64,000 nt of DNA, from contig JAVIAB010000160.1 in the NCBI GenBank assembly GCA_032433765.1, positions 35,001,702 to 35,065,701 of the forward strand, given 5' to 3'. The translations under genes and the position numbers were made by a program. Source of the DNA: Megaustenia siamemsis. Taxonomy: Eukaryota; Mollusca; Gastropoda; Stylommatophora; Ariophantidae. Shown here piece by piece: positions 1 to 13,000 of the stretch (position 1 is the first letter of the stretch; every line of letters starts with the position of its first letter). Below the pieces are notes generated by a model. It ran no database searches, was not told the origin of the DNA, and saw only the letters and a program-made list of their open reading frames with translations.

Positions 1-523
1 TGAGGTGGATGATGGATTGAAGTTTGACAAAAAGGGTGATCACCTAAATGTGTCAAGACTAAAAGTGCAAAAATAATAGCTCATTCTTTGAAGATCCAGT
101 CAAGACTCGATGCAATTTTTCAAACTGGTGCTACAAGGCATTGAGAAAAAATGGCATTGCTTCATTCCCAGTGTTGGTTTGCTGGATGGTAGATCTTTTA
201 TTTTCTTCTTGCAGGCCCAATGCCAACCAGCATTGGAAGTGAGAGCAGTCAATGAGTCACAGCTGACTGATCACGTCACAATCAGCAAACAACAGTGCTG
301 ATCAAGACCCTCCTCCACCTTCTAATTATGATACTGGAAACAGACTAGCCAGTCTGGCTAAGTGAATAGAGATCGAAGATGGAACACAGAAAAAAATGCT
401 GTGCTGAAGCATTGGGCTGAGATATTTATCACAGTTATGCTGCAAACTACACCACAATGCAACTACACCACTTTAAAGGTAGATGAGGAGCAGTTGTCAT
501 TAGGTGAATGCCAGAAAGAAGGA

Positions 524-957
524 AAAATATTTTCTTCTTTTCAGGTTTTAGTAAATGAGTAAATATTTTCTTCTTTTCAGATGTTAGTAAATGAGTAAAT
601 AGTTTCTTCTTTTCAGATGTTAGTAAATGAGTAAATATTTTCTTCTTTTCAGATGTTAGTAAATGAGTAAATATTTTCTTCTTTTCAGATGTTAGTAAAT
701 GAGTAAATATTTTCTTCTTTTCAGATGTTAGTAAATGAGCAAATATTTTCTTCTTTTCAGGTTTGAGTAAATGAGTAAATATTTTCTTCTTTTCAGATGT
801 TAGTAAATGAGTAAATATTTTCTTCTTTTCAGATGTTAGTAAATGAGTAAATATTTTCTTCTTTTCAGGTTTTAGTAAATGAGTAAATATTTTTTTCTTT
901 TCAGATGTTAGTAAATGAGTAAATATTTTCTTCTTTTCAGGTGTTAGTAAATGAGTA
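524..957. repeat. 36-bp minisatellite, about 12 units
   Basis: The unit is close to ttttcttcttttcagatg followed by ttagtaaatgagtaaata. Because 36 is a multiple of 3 the minus strand stays open for ~170 codons (repeat SEKKKIFTHLLT), but this is a by-product of the array, not evidence of a gene. It lies in the GLDC intron after window exon 20. Confidence 0.95.
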
Positions 958-999
958 TATATATTCACTTTACATAAGACTGACTTCAGGCTTTCTCAC

Positions 1000-1095
1000 C
1001 GTAATCTTGCAATCTCTTGGCTACATCTAAAGCTTCTATATTGGCGGTCTTCTTGAATTCTCTGCAGTCTATGATGAACTCATGCGCACAGAACC
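1000..1095 (-). CDS. GLDC: GLDC exon (window exon 20)
   Basis: Codes [20 protein letters not shown] then [11 protein letters not shown], matching human '[30 protein letters not shown]'. The donor is gtgaga. The next exon (human 'FHAPTMSWPV') is not present in 1..999 and must lie before position 1. Confidence 0.95.
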
Positions 1096-4000
1096 CTGTG
1101 ACAGAATAAAATTATCAATATCAAGGTCTTGTTATGGGTACCTTAGAGGCAAAACTATAATTTCTTTCATTGCCATAGACCTTTTATTGAAAAGGACAAC
1201 AGATCCACACAAATCCTGGAAGATCTGAATCTGTGGAAGTCACATCAGCATAAGAAGAATGGAATGAATGAATGGGAAAACATAAAAGAAGTACATGTAA
1301 TTAATGAGATGTAGGAACTATCCCTATGTAGGGACTAAGGAGGTTGATCGATGGCTTAACAAGCTGTCATTGTAAAAAGTATTGTTATGGAAACAGAACT
1401 ATAGATTTTAGAAGCAGTGATCTCTACAATATGTGCCATTTTGACACGCAAGGTTTCTGCTTTTGAGATTGTAGTTCTGCCCTATGTGCCGTCTTCGGCT
1501 TGAAAGGACAATAGATAGATAGATAGGAACTATCAATATTTGCACTTTGCATCATCTGTTGAAAGGGACTGAGAAACTATTGGTCTTCTAAAATGTCAGT
1601 TACTTTAATCAATATCTGAGTCCTTTAACCCTAGATTATGATACTGCCACAAAAGTTACAGCATTAAAACACAAATTCTTCAAAATTTGTATGTTTGCAG
1701 TGTTCAAGTATTACCCCACTCCATACCTTTCTAATTACTAGTTCCGGTGACCCCTAAGTGTTTAATTTATATCTATTGACGTAGGATTTTTTTTCAACTT
1801 TGTGAGATATGATCTCATAATGCAAAGAAAATCTGCAAAATTCCAACAAATTGGTCATTCATTTTTTTTCTCTTTGACCAGGAAAATTTTCTCGGCCGTT
1901 GATGACATCAAACAAGTCTTTGTGACTTGGGAAACTCAGCGAGTAATGCTGAGGTAGCCGAACATATTGACAAATCTATGGCATCCGCCTGAAAAGACCA
2001 AGTAGCACTCCCATCCAAGCTGTCAAATTTGGGTCCTGTGTGTGTAATTAGTAAACACACATTTGTGTGTCAAAAGTTCAAAGAAAATGCTATTTTCAGT
2101 GCTCCTAATGTAACAATTAAGTGGTAGTATTTTGTACTATGGAATGTAACGAAGTCCGCCACAGGTAGATATTGTAATTAAGAGTTAATACTACAGCAAG
2201 CTACCTTTCTTGTTGGTGTAGAGTGTCTTATAATGTCCAGCAAGTCGCTTGCTCATGTAATTAGCATTCAAAATGGCCACTTGTGATGCTTTTCTCAGAC
2301 CCTTGTATCCCATCATTTTGATGTATGCCCAGGAGATTGGAAGAATTGAACTTGATCCATAAGGCCCAGATGAGACACTTCCAAAAGACAAACCATTGTC
2401 AGTTCCTGTGGGGGGTGTAATAGGGTGTGTTGGAAGGAATGGTACCAAGTGCTTTTTCCTGTTGAAGAAAATTTAAAGATCAGCATTACACAAACAGAAA
2501 TAATAGGTAATGTTTAGAAAGAGCCAGCATTTAATATACATAATTCATCAAAGAAAATGACATTTGATTACTCACCAAATCTCTGCCACAAATGAAAAGG
2601 GCTTATGAAACTGTTTTATAGTTGGTGATAATTTATAACAGTTACTATATTAAATTATATTTTCAACTGTTATCATATCTATATATAACAGCATATTTTA
2701 ATTTCCCAGAATTGAAATCCATATTTTAATTGTTATTATATACCTAAAGGAATATATTAACTGTTATTATATATCTTAAGGTAAAATAATTTTCATATTT
2801 AAAGGTAAATTTTAACAGTTAGCAAATAGCTAACAGGAAAATTCAAATGTTATGAGATATCTGACATAAGATATTAACTACTGTCAGATATTCAGATGGT
2901 AAATTTTAGCTGTTATCAAATACGAAATGATACATTTGAACTATTATTAGGTACTCAGTGGTCTATTTCAACTGAGATAACTAATGATAGCATCAAATTG
3001 TTGATAAGTTTCAATATTTATCAAAATATTGAATTTTTAAAGTAGGTCTGAGAAAAACCAAAAGTTAGGAAAACAGTCACCAACTAAAATGTGTGCTAAA
3101 GACATACATTGGACCACAACATGTAAAACACAGTGCTAAGCAAACCACTATGTAAACAAATGTATAACTCGACAACAATATATATGGAATATAATACATT
3201 TTTCCTAATTATTTGGCTACACAATCCTATTTTTAGGATCCTACAAAATAAATATCAATGAAGCTGTTGAAGCATTTTGAAATTCCTTAAATATCTAAAT
3301 CAATTAAAAAGCATGGGAATATAATTTTAAACAGCACAACTTTGATAAACTCCAATATACTGAAATGAATTTTGCAACTAAGACTGACAGAAGTTTTACT
3401 TTAATGCTGAATACTTACACTCCAATAGGTCCAGCACCAGGACCTCCTCCACCATGGGGGATACAGAATGTCTTGTGAAGATTCAGGTGGGAAACATCAG
3501 CACCATAGTCTCCAGGTCGGCAGATGCCAACCTTTAGTAAAGGTCACAATTAAATACAAGTAAGAACACTGTTTAATTTGTAAATTATAGTTTTCTTTAT
3601 GGCCAAGCAAGAACAATTAAAATTGGTTCAAAATTACAACACACAAGAGAAGATAAAGATATAATAACTCCAAGGGATCTATCTATTGTCCTTTCGAGCC
3701 GAAGACGGTACATAGGGCAGGACCACAATCTCAAAAACAGAAACCTTGCATGCCAAAATGACACATATTGCAGAGATCACTGCTTCTAAAATCTATGGCT
3801 CTGTTTCCGTAACAATACTTTTTACAATGACAGCTTGTCAAGCCATCGATCAACCTCCTTAGTCGCCTTTATGCTCGGAAGACATGTTTTTTCCCAGGGA
3901 TACAGGTGTAAAAAAAATATGAATCTGTGGTTTCTTTGTGGTGTTACTCTCCCCTGATCTTTTGGGGAGTGAGGTCCGATGTCAAGCTCTCTCGGGTAAC

Positions 4001-7000
4001 GGTACTATACAGGAGGTTCCACATGTAGTCATGCACATCAAAGAATCCTTGGCTATCAAAATCAAAAAGAGAAGGTCTTAAATTGGCTGCTGTCCAGGCA
4101 AAATTGTCAGCAAAAACCTACCCGCACTGTGGGTCCCAGGTCATGCTATGGAGTTTGTACACACGGTTCAAGGTTCCCCCAGGATTTTCTCAAGACTCTC
4201 TGGGGGAAGATCAGAGCACTTAGGGACTCGTCCAGTGATGATGATCCTAACAACAACAAACTTTCATCATTTTTTTCACTGTAACAAATAGTGAAGCTAA
4301 CATATTATTTGCAAATGTCTCACAAGGTCTTACGTGGCACTAGCATCAGAAGGAACTGGCAGGAGCATCAGCCTTCCGAAGACTTTCAGTGTCTGACAGC
4401 TTGAGAGATGTTTAATTGATACCTACTTTGGGGGTAATGGTTTTGTTACTTTCTTACACACAAATAGGAGTTAATAAAAAGACAACTAGGATGTTTCAGC
4501 TTGGCAACCAAGATATTAAACAAAGTGGCTTCTTGTGGCAAGGCGCTGTGCTAAGGAGTAAGGGTCTGATCCTGCTTCGGACTATATAAGATTCATTGTC
4601 ATTTTTTCCCTGAGTGCTGTAAACATTCCTCTTCCTCCTATCATTTGCTATTAAACAAAGAACCGAGTGCTGTAAACATTCCTCTTCCTCCTATCATTTG
4701 CTATTAAACAAAGAACCAACATTTCAACTGAAAAAAACCTAACAACATCCTAGGTCTAAGAACATCCCAAAAATCTTCATATTTTAAAGCATTAAAACCC
4801 TGGAAAAATTCAACATTTATTCAGACTCTACATGTACAGGGATTAAGTGATTGTGGTACATTCCCTTTAGCAGAACTAATGTTCCTGCTTTATATACTTT
4901 TTGAAGCCAGCAAACCATGAGAAATGAATGTATTAAATATTAGTAGTCTCTAAGCCATAAATTATTGCATGCATTAGCTAACTAAGGTTGATCAAGACCA
5001 TATGCGTCTCTTTGGGGTGGTCCAAGATACAGGCTAACTAAAATTATCATTACAGCATTTTCCCATTATTGGGGTCTGCCAGGGACTTCTAGGACTGGAG
5101 AATAAGGGCTTCTTGTCCAATGCAGTTGTCGCTAGGTGTTTGGGTCTGAGGTTTTATTTCACCCCCTTGATAGAAAAAACTTTTGACATTACTGGGATTT
5201 AAACCTACATTCTCCTGGTTTAAAACCCAACAAGATATTGATTCAGCCACCCACTCTCCTACAGGTTAACTCATCATCATTATCAAGTACCATGCCTTCT
5301 GGTGTAGGTGATCATGTCTCTCCACTACTTTCGATCTCCACAATTATTAATCATTTCTGTTGCTGACCTTCTGCTAATTCTCTTAAGCTGTCTGGTATCT
5401 TTTCTCTTTGCTTCCCTCTATCTTTTCATCCCTCAATTTTCCCCATTGTAACAATATACTCCAGCTGTCCCCTTCTCATTACATGGCAAAAAAATGATGA
5501 TTGTTTCTTCCTAATATTGGATATTAGATCTCTTCTTGCTTTGGCCTCTTTCAGAACATTTTCATTGCACATTTGTAATTATTTTACATGATTTGTACAA
5601 TAACAAGGTTAACTAGCCTGACCAAAATAGTAGGAATCTGGTGAAAACTAACACAATCCCAAAGATGTTGTGATGAAGTCAAATATCTATGTGCAGAAAA
5701 AGACAAATAACATAGCATGGCCATACAATACGATTAACATTCTTTACAGAATGAGTGATGAAGAGGATACATGGCTTTGGGTAAAATATATTAGTTCTTT
5801 CAGTGTAGCACATATCCTTTTATGAAAAACATAATTAGTTTGTAGAGGCCCTTTCTTTCTCACATAATATAAGTGGTTCTATTTCTTTCTTGATTTGGTT
5901 TCCGGTTGTATCCAAGATGGAGGAATTATTTGTCTCCGGCTTGGTATAGAACAGTTTATCAGAGGTTTAGCAAGCTGCTATCATAAAAATGATTTTGTTA
6001 ATGAAACATAGACCTGATTCAGACATTTTTATTCTATGACATATTGGAGGAACACATTGTAAAGCACAAACCTTTTGTACTTAACTTCATCGACTTATGA
6101 TTTTTATGGAAAATTCTGAAGCAATATGGCTTACCATCAAAAATATTATTAAAGACATGTATGATGGTTACACATGTGCAGTTCGAACAGAGGAAGGACT
6201 GAGTGAATGTTTCCCAATAGAAACTGGGGTTAAACAAGGATGTATTTTATCACCCTTGTTATTTGGAGTTGTTATGGACTTCATAATGAAGAAATGCTGC
6301 ACTGGTAATAAAGGCATCGAATGGATACAAAGAGACCATTTGGAGGACCTCGACTTTGCTGATGACATAGTTCTCGTCAGCAGTCAGATAAAAACGATGC
6401 AGGAAAACACAAATGAACTATCATCAATAGCCAGCAAAATTGGGCTTGAGATCAATCAAGAAAAGACAAGTCATGAAATGCTTAATTCCAACAGATGACA
6501 AAATATACATGGAAAACAAACCAGTGGAAGAGATCGATCACTTATCTATCTTGGAAGTCACATTGACCGAGAAGGGGAAACAAGGAAACAAGCAAAGAAA
6601 TTAGAATCAGAATAGCTAAAGCAGCAATGTCTTTCAGAAGACTTGAAAAGTTGTGGAAATCAAAACTAATCAGCACAAACACAAAACTTAGACTATTCAA
6701 ATCAAATGTACTATCAACCCTTACGTATGTGTGTGAAAGCTGGAAAACAACAAGATATATAGAAACAAAGTTGAACGCATTCAAAAATAAATATCTAAGG
6801 AAAATGCTTGGTATAGAATGGAACGAATTCAAAACAAACGAGGAAATTAGAGAAATCGCTAATTAACCACTAATATCTTCAGTAATAAAGAAATGACGAT
6901 GGTCATATGTTGGACATGTGATAAGAAGAGATAATAACCAAATAGCAAAGCAAGCCCTCATGAGGGAAACAACAGGTAAGAGGAAAAAAGGGAGACCCAG

Positions 7001-10000
7001 AGAGACACTGAAAAGAACATTGATGAGAGAGGCAAAAGCAGCAGGAATCGGCTCCCTCAATGTGATAGAGCTGCTTGCACAGAACAGAGACAAATGGCGA
7101 GATTTGATAAAATATCTTTAAAAGAATTGAAAACTGCTAAACAAAAATTCAGATAAGAGAGGGTGTATCTTGGTCTACGCCCTATGGGCCGGCTATGGCA
7201 TGAAAGGTCAATAGATAGATTTCTTTCTCCTTTATATAGTAACAAGTAGTTAATAAAAAAAAAAAGATTACATACAAAAACAAGATATCTTGTCAATAAC
7301 CTTTCAACATATACCTACCTGTGCATTCATGTTAGCACCATCAAGGTACACTTGCCCACCAAAATGATGAATCATATCACAGATCTCTCTAATAACAGAA
7401 GATGTGTTACAAAATGTGAAACATTCTTTAATTAATAAAACAAATGAGACTACTGGTAATCTGATTGATGATTATAAAATGTCGATTATTAAAGTGTTGA
7501 TTATTAAACCAAATGGTGACTAAAAAACCATAATTAGATTAAATGTTCTACATTCACTTTAGTGAACTGGTCTACTAGGGACAAGAGGTTGGGCTTGATG
7601 GGTACTGGATTTTTCTGGAGAAAGAAAGATGGCACTGGCACACTGCTGGCCACATTACCCAAAGATTGTAATGACAGCAAAGGAATTATGGGTACAATTT
7701 TGGGTACTTCTGCTAAGCGTTCACCTGTTGAGTGGGCATGGATGTGTCATTAGTTTATGGCTAAACCATGATATCTGAGCCTTTCGGCCTGACACATACA
7801 TCAGACTTATGCATGGGTGGATTTTAGTTTAACAATTCGGCTAGAGCATCTGCCATTTTTGGCCTACTCTTTTAGACTTTTACCTGCCAAGGGTTTTTAA
7901 TGTGTGTGAGAACACACAGTACCTCCTGTTTTTTTTTGGTCATTTTCTGAGAGGGCTAGACATCAGATTCCACTACCCAGAGACCAGGAGAGGGTAAAGC
8001 CAAGAAGAAACCACAGATTCCAAGTAAAAAATTCTCACTACCTCTGGTGGGATTCGAACCGAGGGATCTTCTTGTCCAGCGGTTGATACCTTACCTCTAG
8101 ACTTCCAAGTTTTCCAATCATCATCAAGTACCGTGCCTGCTGGTGTACATGATCATGGCTCTCCACATCTTTCAATCTTGAAAGTTATTTATCAATTCTG
8201 TTGTTGACCTTCTGCCAAGCCATTCTCTTAAGCTGTCTAGTTATCTTTTCTCTTTGGTTACCTCTATCTCTTCATCCCTCAATTTTTCCAATATGGGCAT
8301 TAAAACCATAGTCCCTTTATGCTACACGGCATGATGGGGTTTTCTCTACAATTAATGTCCTTCAGTTTGATCCTTATCATCTTCTTTATTAATCAGGTAC
8401 TGTGAGTAATTCACTCACTGACAGCAAAGCCAGTCTTTAGAAGTTGCAAGTTTGCATGAGTTGGGGTAGCTTGAAGGTTATAAAATAAATATTTATTTGA
8501 CAGTTCTAAAAATCAGTAATTAGAGTTTACCAAATGATATGGTTGACTGTAACCATTACTCAAACATTTAAAATGTTAGTAAACTGATAACAAATGATAA
8601 ATATATTCTTGTCATCACTATGTTGTCAAACATGGTCATATTCATACAAGTAAGTAAGTAACATAAACCCTGCAGCATGGGAAGACATAGCTGCAGACCG
8701 AAATCTCTGGAAACACACTCTAAAGGTTAAACTCAAAGAAGAAGCAGACAGATTCATAGAGAAAGAGAATACGCGGCGAAAGAAAAGAAAGGAAAAAATA
8801 ACATTTCTAGTGGCGCTGAAAAATCCATAGTCAACTATGACTGACGGAGGCTACTAAGTAAGTAAGTAAGTAAATAAGTAAGTCAGTCAGTCAGGCAGGC
8901 AGGCAGACACACAGACAGACAGACATGCACACAGACAGACATACACACAGACAGACATGCACGCACACACACACAAATCACAACATACAAGATGAAAAGC
9001 TTGAGGAAAAATTCATTGTTGTACTCAGCATCATCATGTGTAAGTGCAATATTTTTCAATTATTTAACATTTTGTTCCTTGCACAAACAAAACCATACAG
9101 ATATGAAACAACTAAACATAGATTTCTTAGAACCGGCAAAGAGTGAGAATAAAAAAACACATTTACAACAACAAAACCTGTGAAACAAAACAAAAAGAAA
9201 AAAATAATCACAGAGATTCCTTACCTGATGTCCTCATCAAAAACACCATGTGTGGATGGGTATGTGATCATGGAGCAAGCCACATCATTCTTGTATTTTT
9301 CTAACTGGAAATTAAACAAATTAATCTTCAGAATGAAATCTCATTAGGAAATATTTAAAATGTTTATTAACATTATATTGCTGTACAAAAATGAAGAAAT
9401 AAACTCCACTATGTTAATACCTTCACCAATTCTGTGAGTTGTATTCTATATTCATTTTAAGGTGAAATGGAGAATGTCAGGCTGGGGAATATTCTGTGAC
9501 AACAATTTACTCTCTATCTCTTTACTTTCTTTTATGGTTAATGTTTACTGTGATTTTATGTCTTCAAATTTCATCATTTCATATGCTGTCCTCTCACCTG
9601 ATAAAAGCAGTACATACAAGATATAGCAGAAAACATATCTGGACTAGGTTTACTGTTTAAACATATGTTGAAGTTTTGTGAGAGGATGGATGGCCTAGGG
9701 GTAAGATGTTAGTCTCTGGAACAAGAAGGTCCTAGGTTTAATTCTCACAAGTGTGGGTACTATAAAAAAAAAGAAAATAGAATCCGTGGTTTCTTCATGT
9801 CTTTACCCTTCCCTGGTCTCTGGGTAGTGAGATATGATGTCTAGTCCTCCTGGATAAAACTGAAAACCAGGAGGTTCCGTGTGTATTCTGTGCATGGTAA
9901 AGAATACTTAACAGTTACCTAAAGAATTGGCCATATCTGGAAAAAAAAAAAACACCTACACCTACCAAAGATGTGCCAGACCAAAAGGTGCATATAATAA

Positions 10001-13000
10001 ATAGCAGCTATGCTGAAAACTAGCAACACAACACAAGCATACTCACTTAACGGGTGAATATAAGAAGTTTTGTAAGTTGCCCCCTATACGTAGTTTCCTT
10101 TTCAAAGTCAAACACTTATTTCTGTTTTTACTACTCAATGATGATCTCAAACAGTAAAAAACAATATTTTTAAAACTAAAATTCCTCAAAATCTTAAAAC
10201 CAAAAATGATAAACTAATGGAATGTTATCGCGGACGACAAAGAGAGAAAATACTGCATAGCTTGGTGTCATGGCATGGAAAACAGTCAACAACAGAACTG
10301 ATATGATGCACTGCGGATAGAATATTGTGGAAGGACATGATCGCCTATGCCAACTGGTATGGCATATGATGATAATGAATGGAATGTTAGAAAGACTAGG
10401 AGAAATAACAGCAGAAAATGCTAACAGAAAGGTTAAAGACTGTAAACTATTTCTTTCCTCGATGTGAATGAGACTAGAAAAGTAGAAGCAGATTTAGGGA
10501 AAATGCAACTAATGTTGCATGTGTGTTCAAGAGCCAATATGCAACTGATGGCTTCTCACTGCATCCCTCAGTCACTAACATATATTATCGGTCCAGGTGC
10601 TGTTATATCACACTCTGTTTAATATTTTGTAGTTTCTAATATGTCTAACTGAATTTAAAAATATTTGGGAACTTTGTTAACCTCAGATGGAAGATGTACA
10701 AAAGAGGTGAGATGCAGAATGGCTCAGGCAAAAGCAGCTTTCCAAAAAATGAGGAAGATACTATGCAATCCATTTTTGACAATAGAAACAAGAAAAAGAG
10801 TTCTTAAATGTTACGTAGAGCCAGTCTTAACATATGGATGCGAATCATGGACAATAGGACAACATATAAGAAAATCTCTGGAGTCTGTAGAAATCTGGTT
10901 TTACAGAAGAATGTTGAGAGTACCATGGGAGTACAATGAAGATGTTTTGAGAGAGGTCAAAGCAAAAAGAGAGCTAATTTCCAATATTAGGAAGAAACAA
11001 TCATTTTTTGGCCATGTAATGAGAAGAGAACAACTGGAATATATTGTAACAACTGGAAAAATTGAGGGACAAAGAGATAGAGGGAAGCAAAGAGAAAAAA
11101 TAACAGACAGCTTAAGAGAATGGCTTGGCAGAAGGTCAACAACAGAAATGATAAATAGCTGCCGAGATCGAAAGTTGTGGAGAGACATGATCACCTACGC
11201 CAGCAGGCCCAATACTTGATGATGATGATGAATATGTCTAACAGGAGGTTGTGTGTGAGGGTAAAGCCAAGAAGAAACCACACAGATTCCTTTGTGTTAC
11301 CAGGGCCTCATTATGAGCAAGGAATAGTGACACTGTGACCTTCCAAACAAGCCGTAAGAGGCGACTAAGGAGGTTGATCGATGGCTTGACAAGCTGTCAT
11401 GGTAAAAAGTATTGTTATGGAAACAGAGCAGTGATCTCTGCAATATGTGCCATTTTGGCACACAAGGTTTCTGTTTATGAGATTGTGATTCTGCCCTATG
11501 TGCCGTCTTCAGCTCAAAAGGACAATAGACAGATAGAGAATATGTCTAGTATTGTAAAACTGGTAACTACAAAATAATACTCACATTTTCCTTCATATGC
11601 TTTAAATCTATGGCTCCAGTGCGGTCAACATTGATTGGCTGAATTTTCATGCCTGCCATTTGTGCACTTGCAGGGTTGGTACCATGGGCAGAAATTGGTA
11701 TGAGACATACCTGTCATAACAACAGTGCAATGATTACACATTATAATATATAATAACAACAGTTATATTAATTCACTAAAAATAATACAATTTCAAGGAA
11801 ACAAAGTTATTTAAAAGGTCTTTCATTGCACACTTTCTACAATTAAGAAAATACATATTTAAAAAGCATGAAATAAACAATGCACATGGAAAAAAAATTA
11901 ATGAACAAAATGTTATTTGCAATACACAGCAGAGATAAAAATGTGCTAAGGAGAAAGCCAGCTGAAAATAAGCAGGTCAGACAAGGATACTTGGTAACAC
12001 TTTATTCGTTCAGTTAAAACATATCGCTAGAAGAGAATATAGCAGGAAATAAATAAGACTAAGTATAAAAATTATGGGTACAAATAATAATACATAAATA
12101 TTATTATATGGGGAACTATTATATAGGAATGTTCTTCATTTTTTCTATTGTTGTTTGTCTGTCAATTTTTCCGAGTGCTAACACATACTTCTTTGTTCTA
12201 TTATTCCCTATAAAAATGATGCTCTGATTATAGTTTTAGGACAGTGATAAAAATATATCTAATGTTAACATGTATTGTCCCAATGTATTTTTAAAACAAA
12301 ACCCACTTTTAGATCAATCATATTATCATCATCATCATCAAGTACCGGGCCTGCTGGAGTAGGTGATCATGTCTCTCCACAATTTTTGATCTCGACAGTT
12401 ATTTATCATTTCTGTTGTTGACCTTCTGCCAAGCCATTCTCTTAAGCTGTCTCGTATTTTTTCTCTTTGCTTCCCTCTCTCTCTTCGTCCCTCAATTTTC
12501 CCAGTTGTTACAATATATTACAGTTGTTCTCTTCTCATTACATGGCCAAAAAATGATTGTTTCTTCCTAATATTGGAAATTAGCTCTCTTTTTGCTTTGA
12601 CCTCTCTCAAAACATTTTCATTACTCTTCTTAGCTGTCCATGGTATTCTCAATATTCTTCTGTAAAACCACATTTCTATAGACTCCAATGATTTTCTTGT
12701 TTGTTGTCCTATTGTCCATGATTCACATCCATATGTTCAGACTGACTCTACATAACATTTATGAACTCTTTCTTGTTTCGATTGTCAAAAATGGATTGCA
12801 TAGTATCTCCTCATTTTTTGGAAAGCTGCTTTTGCCTTAGCAATCTCACCTCTTTTGTACATCTACCATCTGAGGTTAACAAAATTCCCAAATATTTAAA
12901 TTCATTTATCTGCTTTAATATTGTTCCACTTGTCTTTATTTTGCACTGAGGTGATGTCTTTTTCTTTGTTGTTACCATTACTTCTGTCTTTTCTGCTTTT

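Noticed and set aside
447..968. 173-codon minus-strand open frame rich in SEKKKIFTHLL repeats
   Set aside because: Produced by a 36-bp tandem repeat whose period is divisible by three; no other coding evidence.
1740..2060. Possible regulatory or coding block ('gttccggtgacccctaag')
   Set aside because: No domain, promoter or repeat match I could support.
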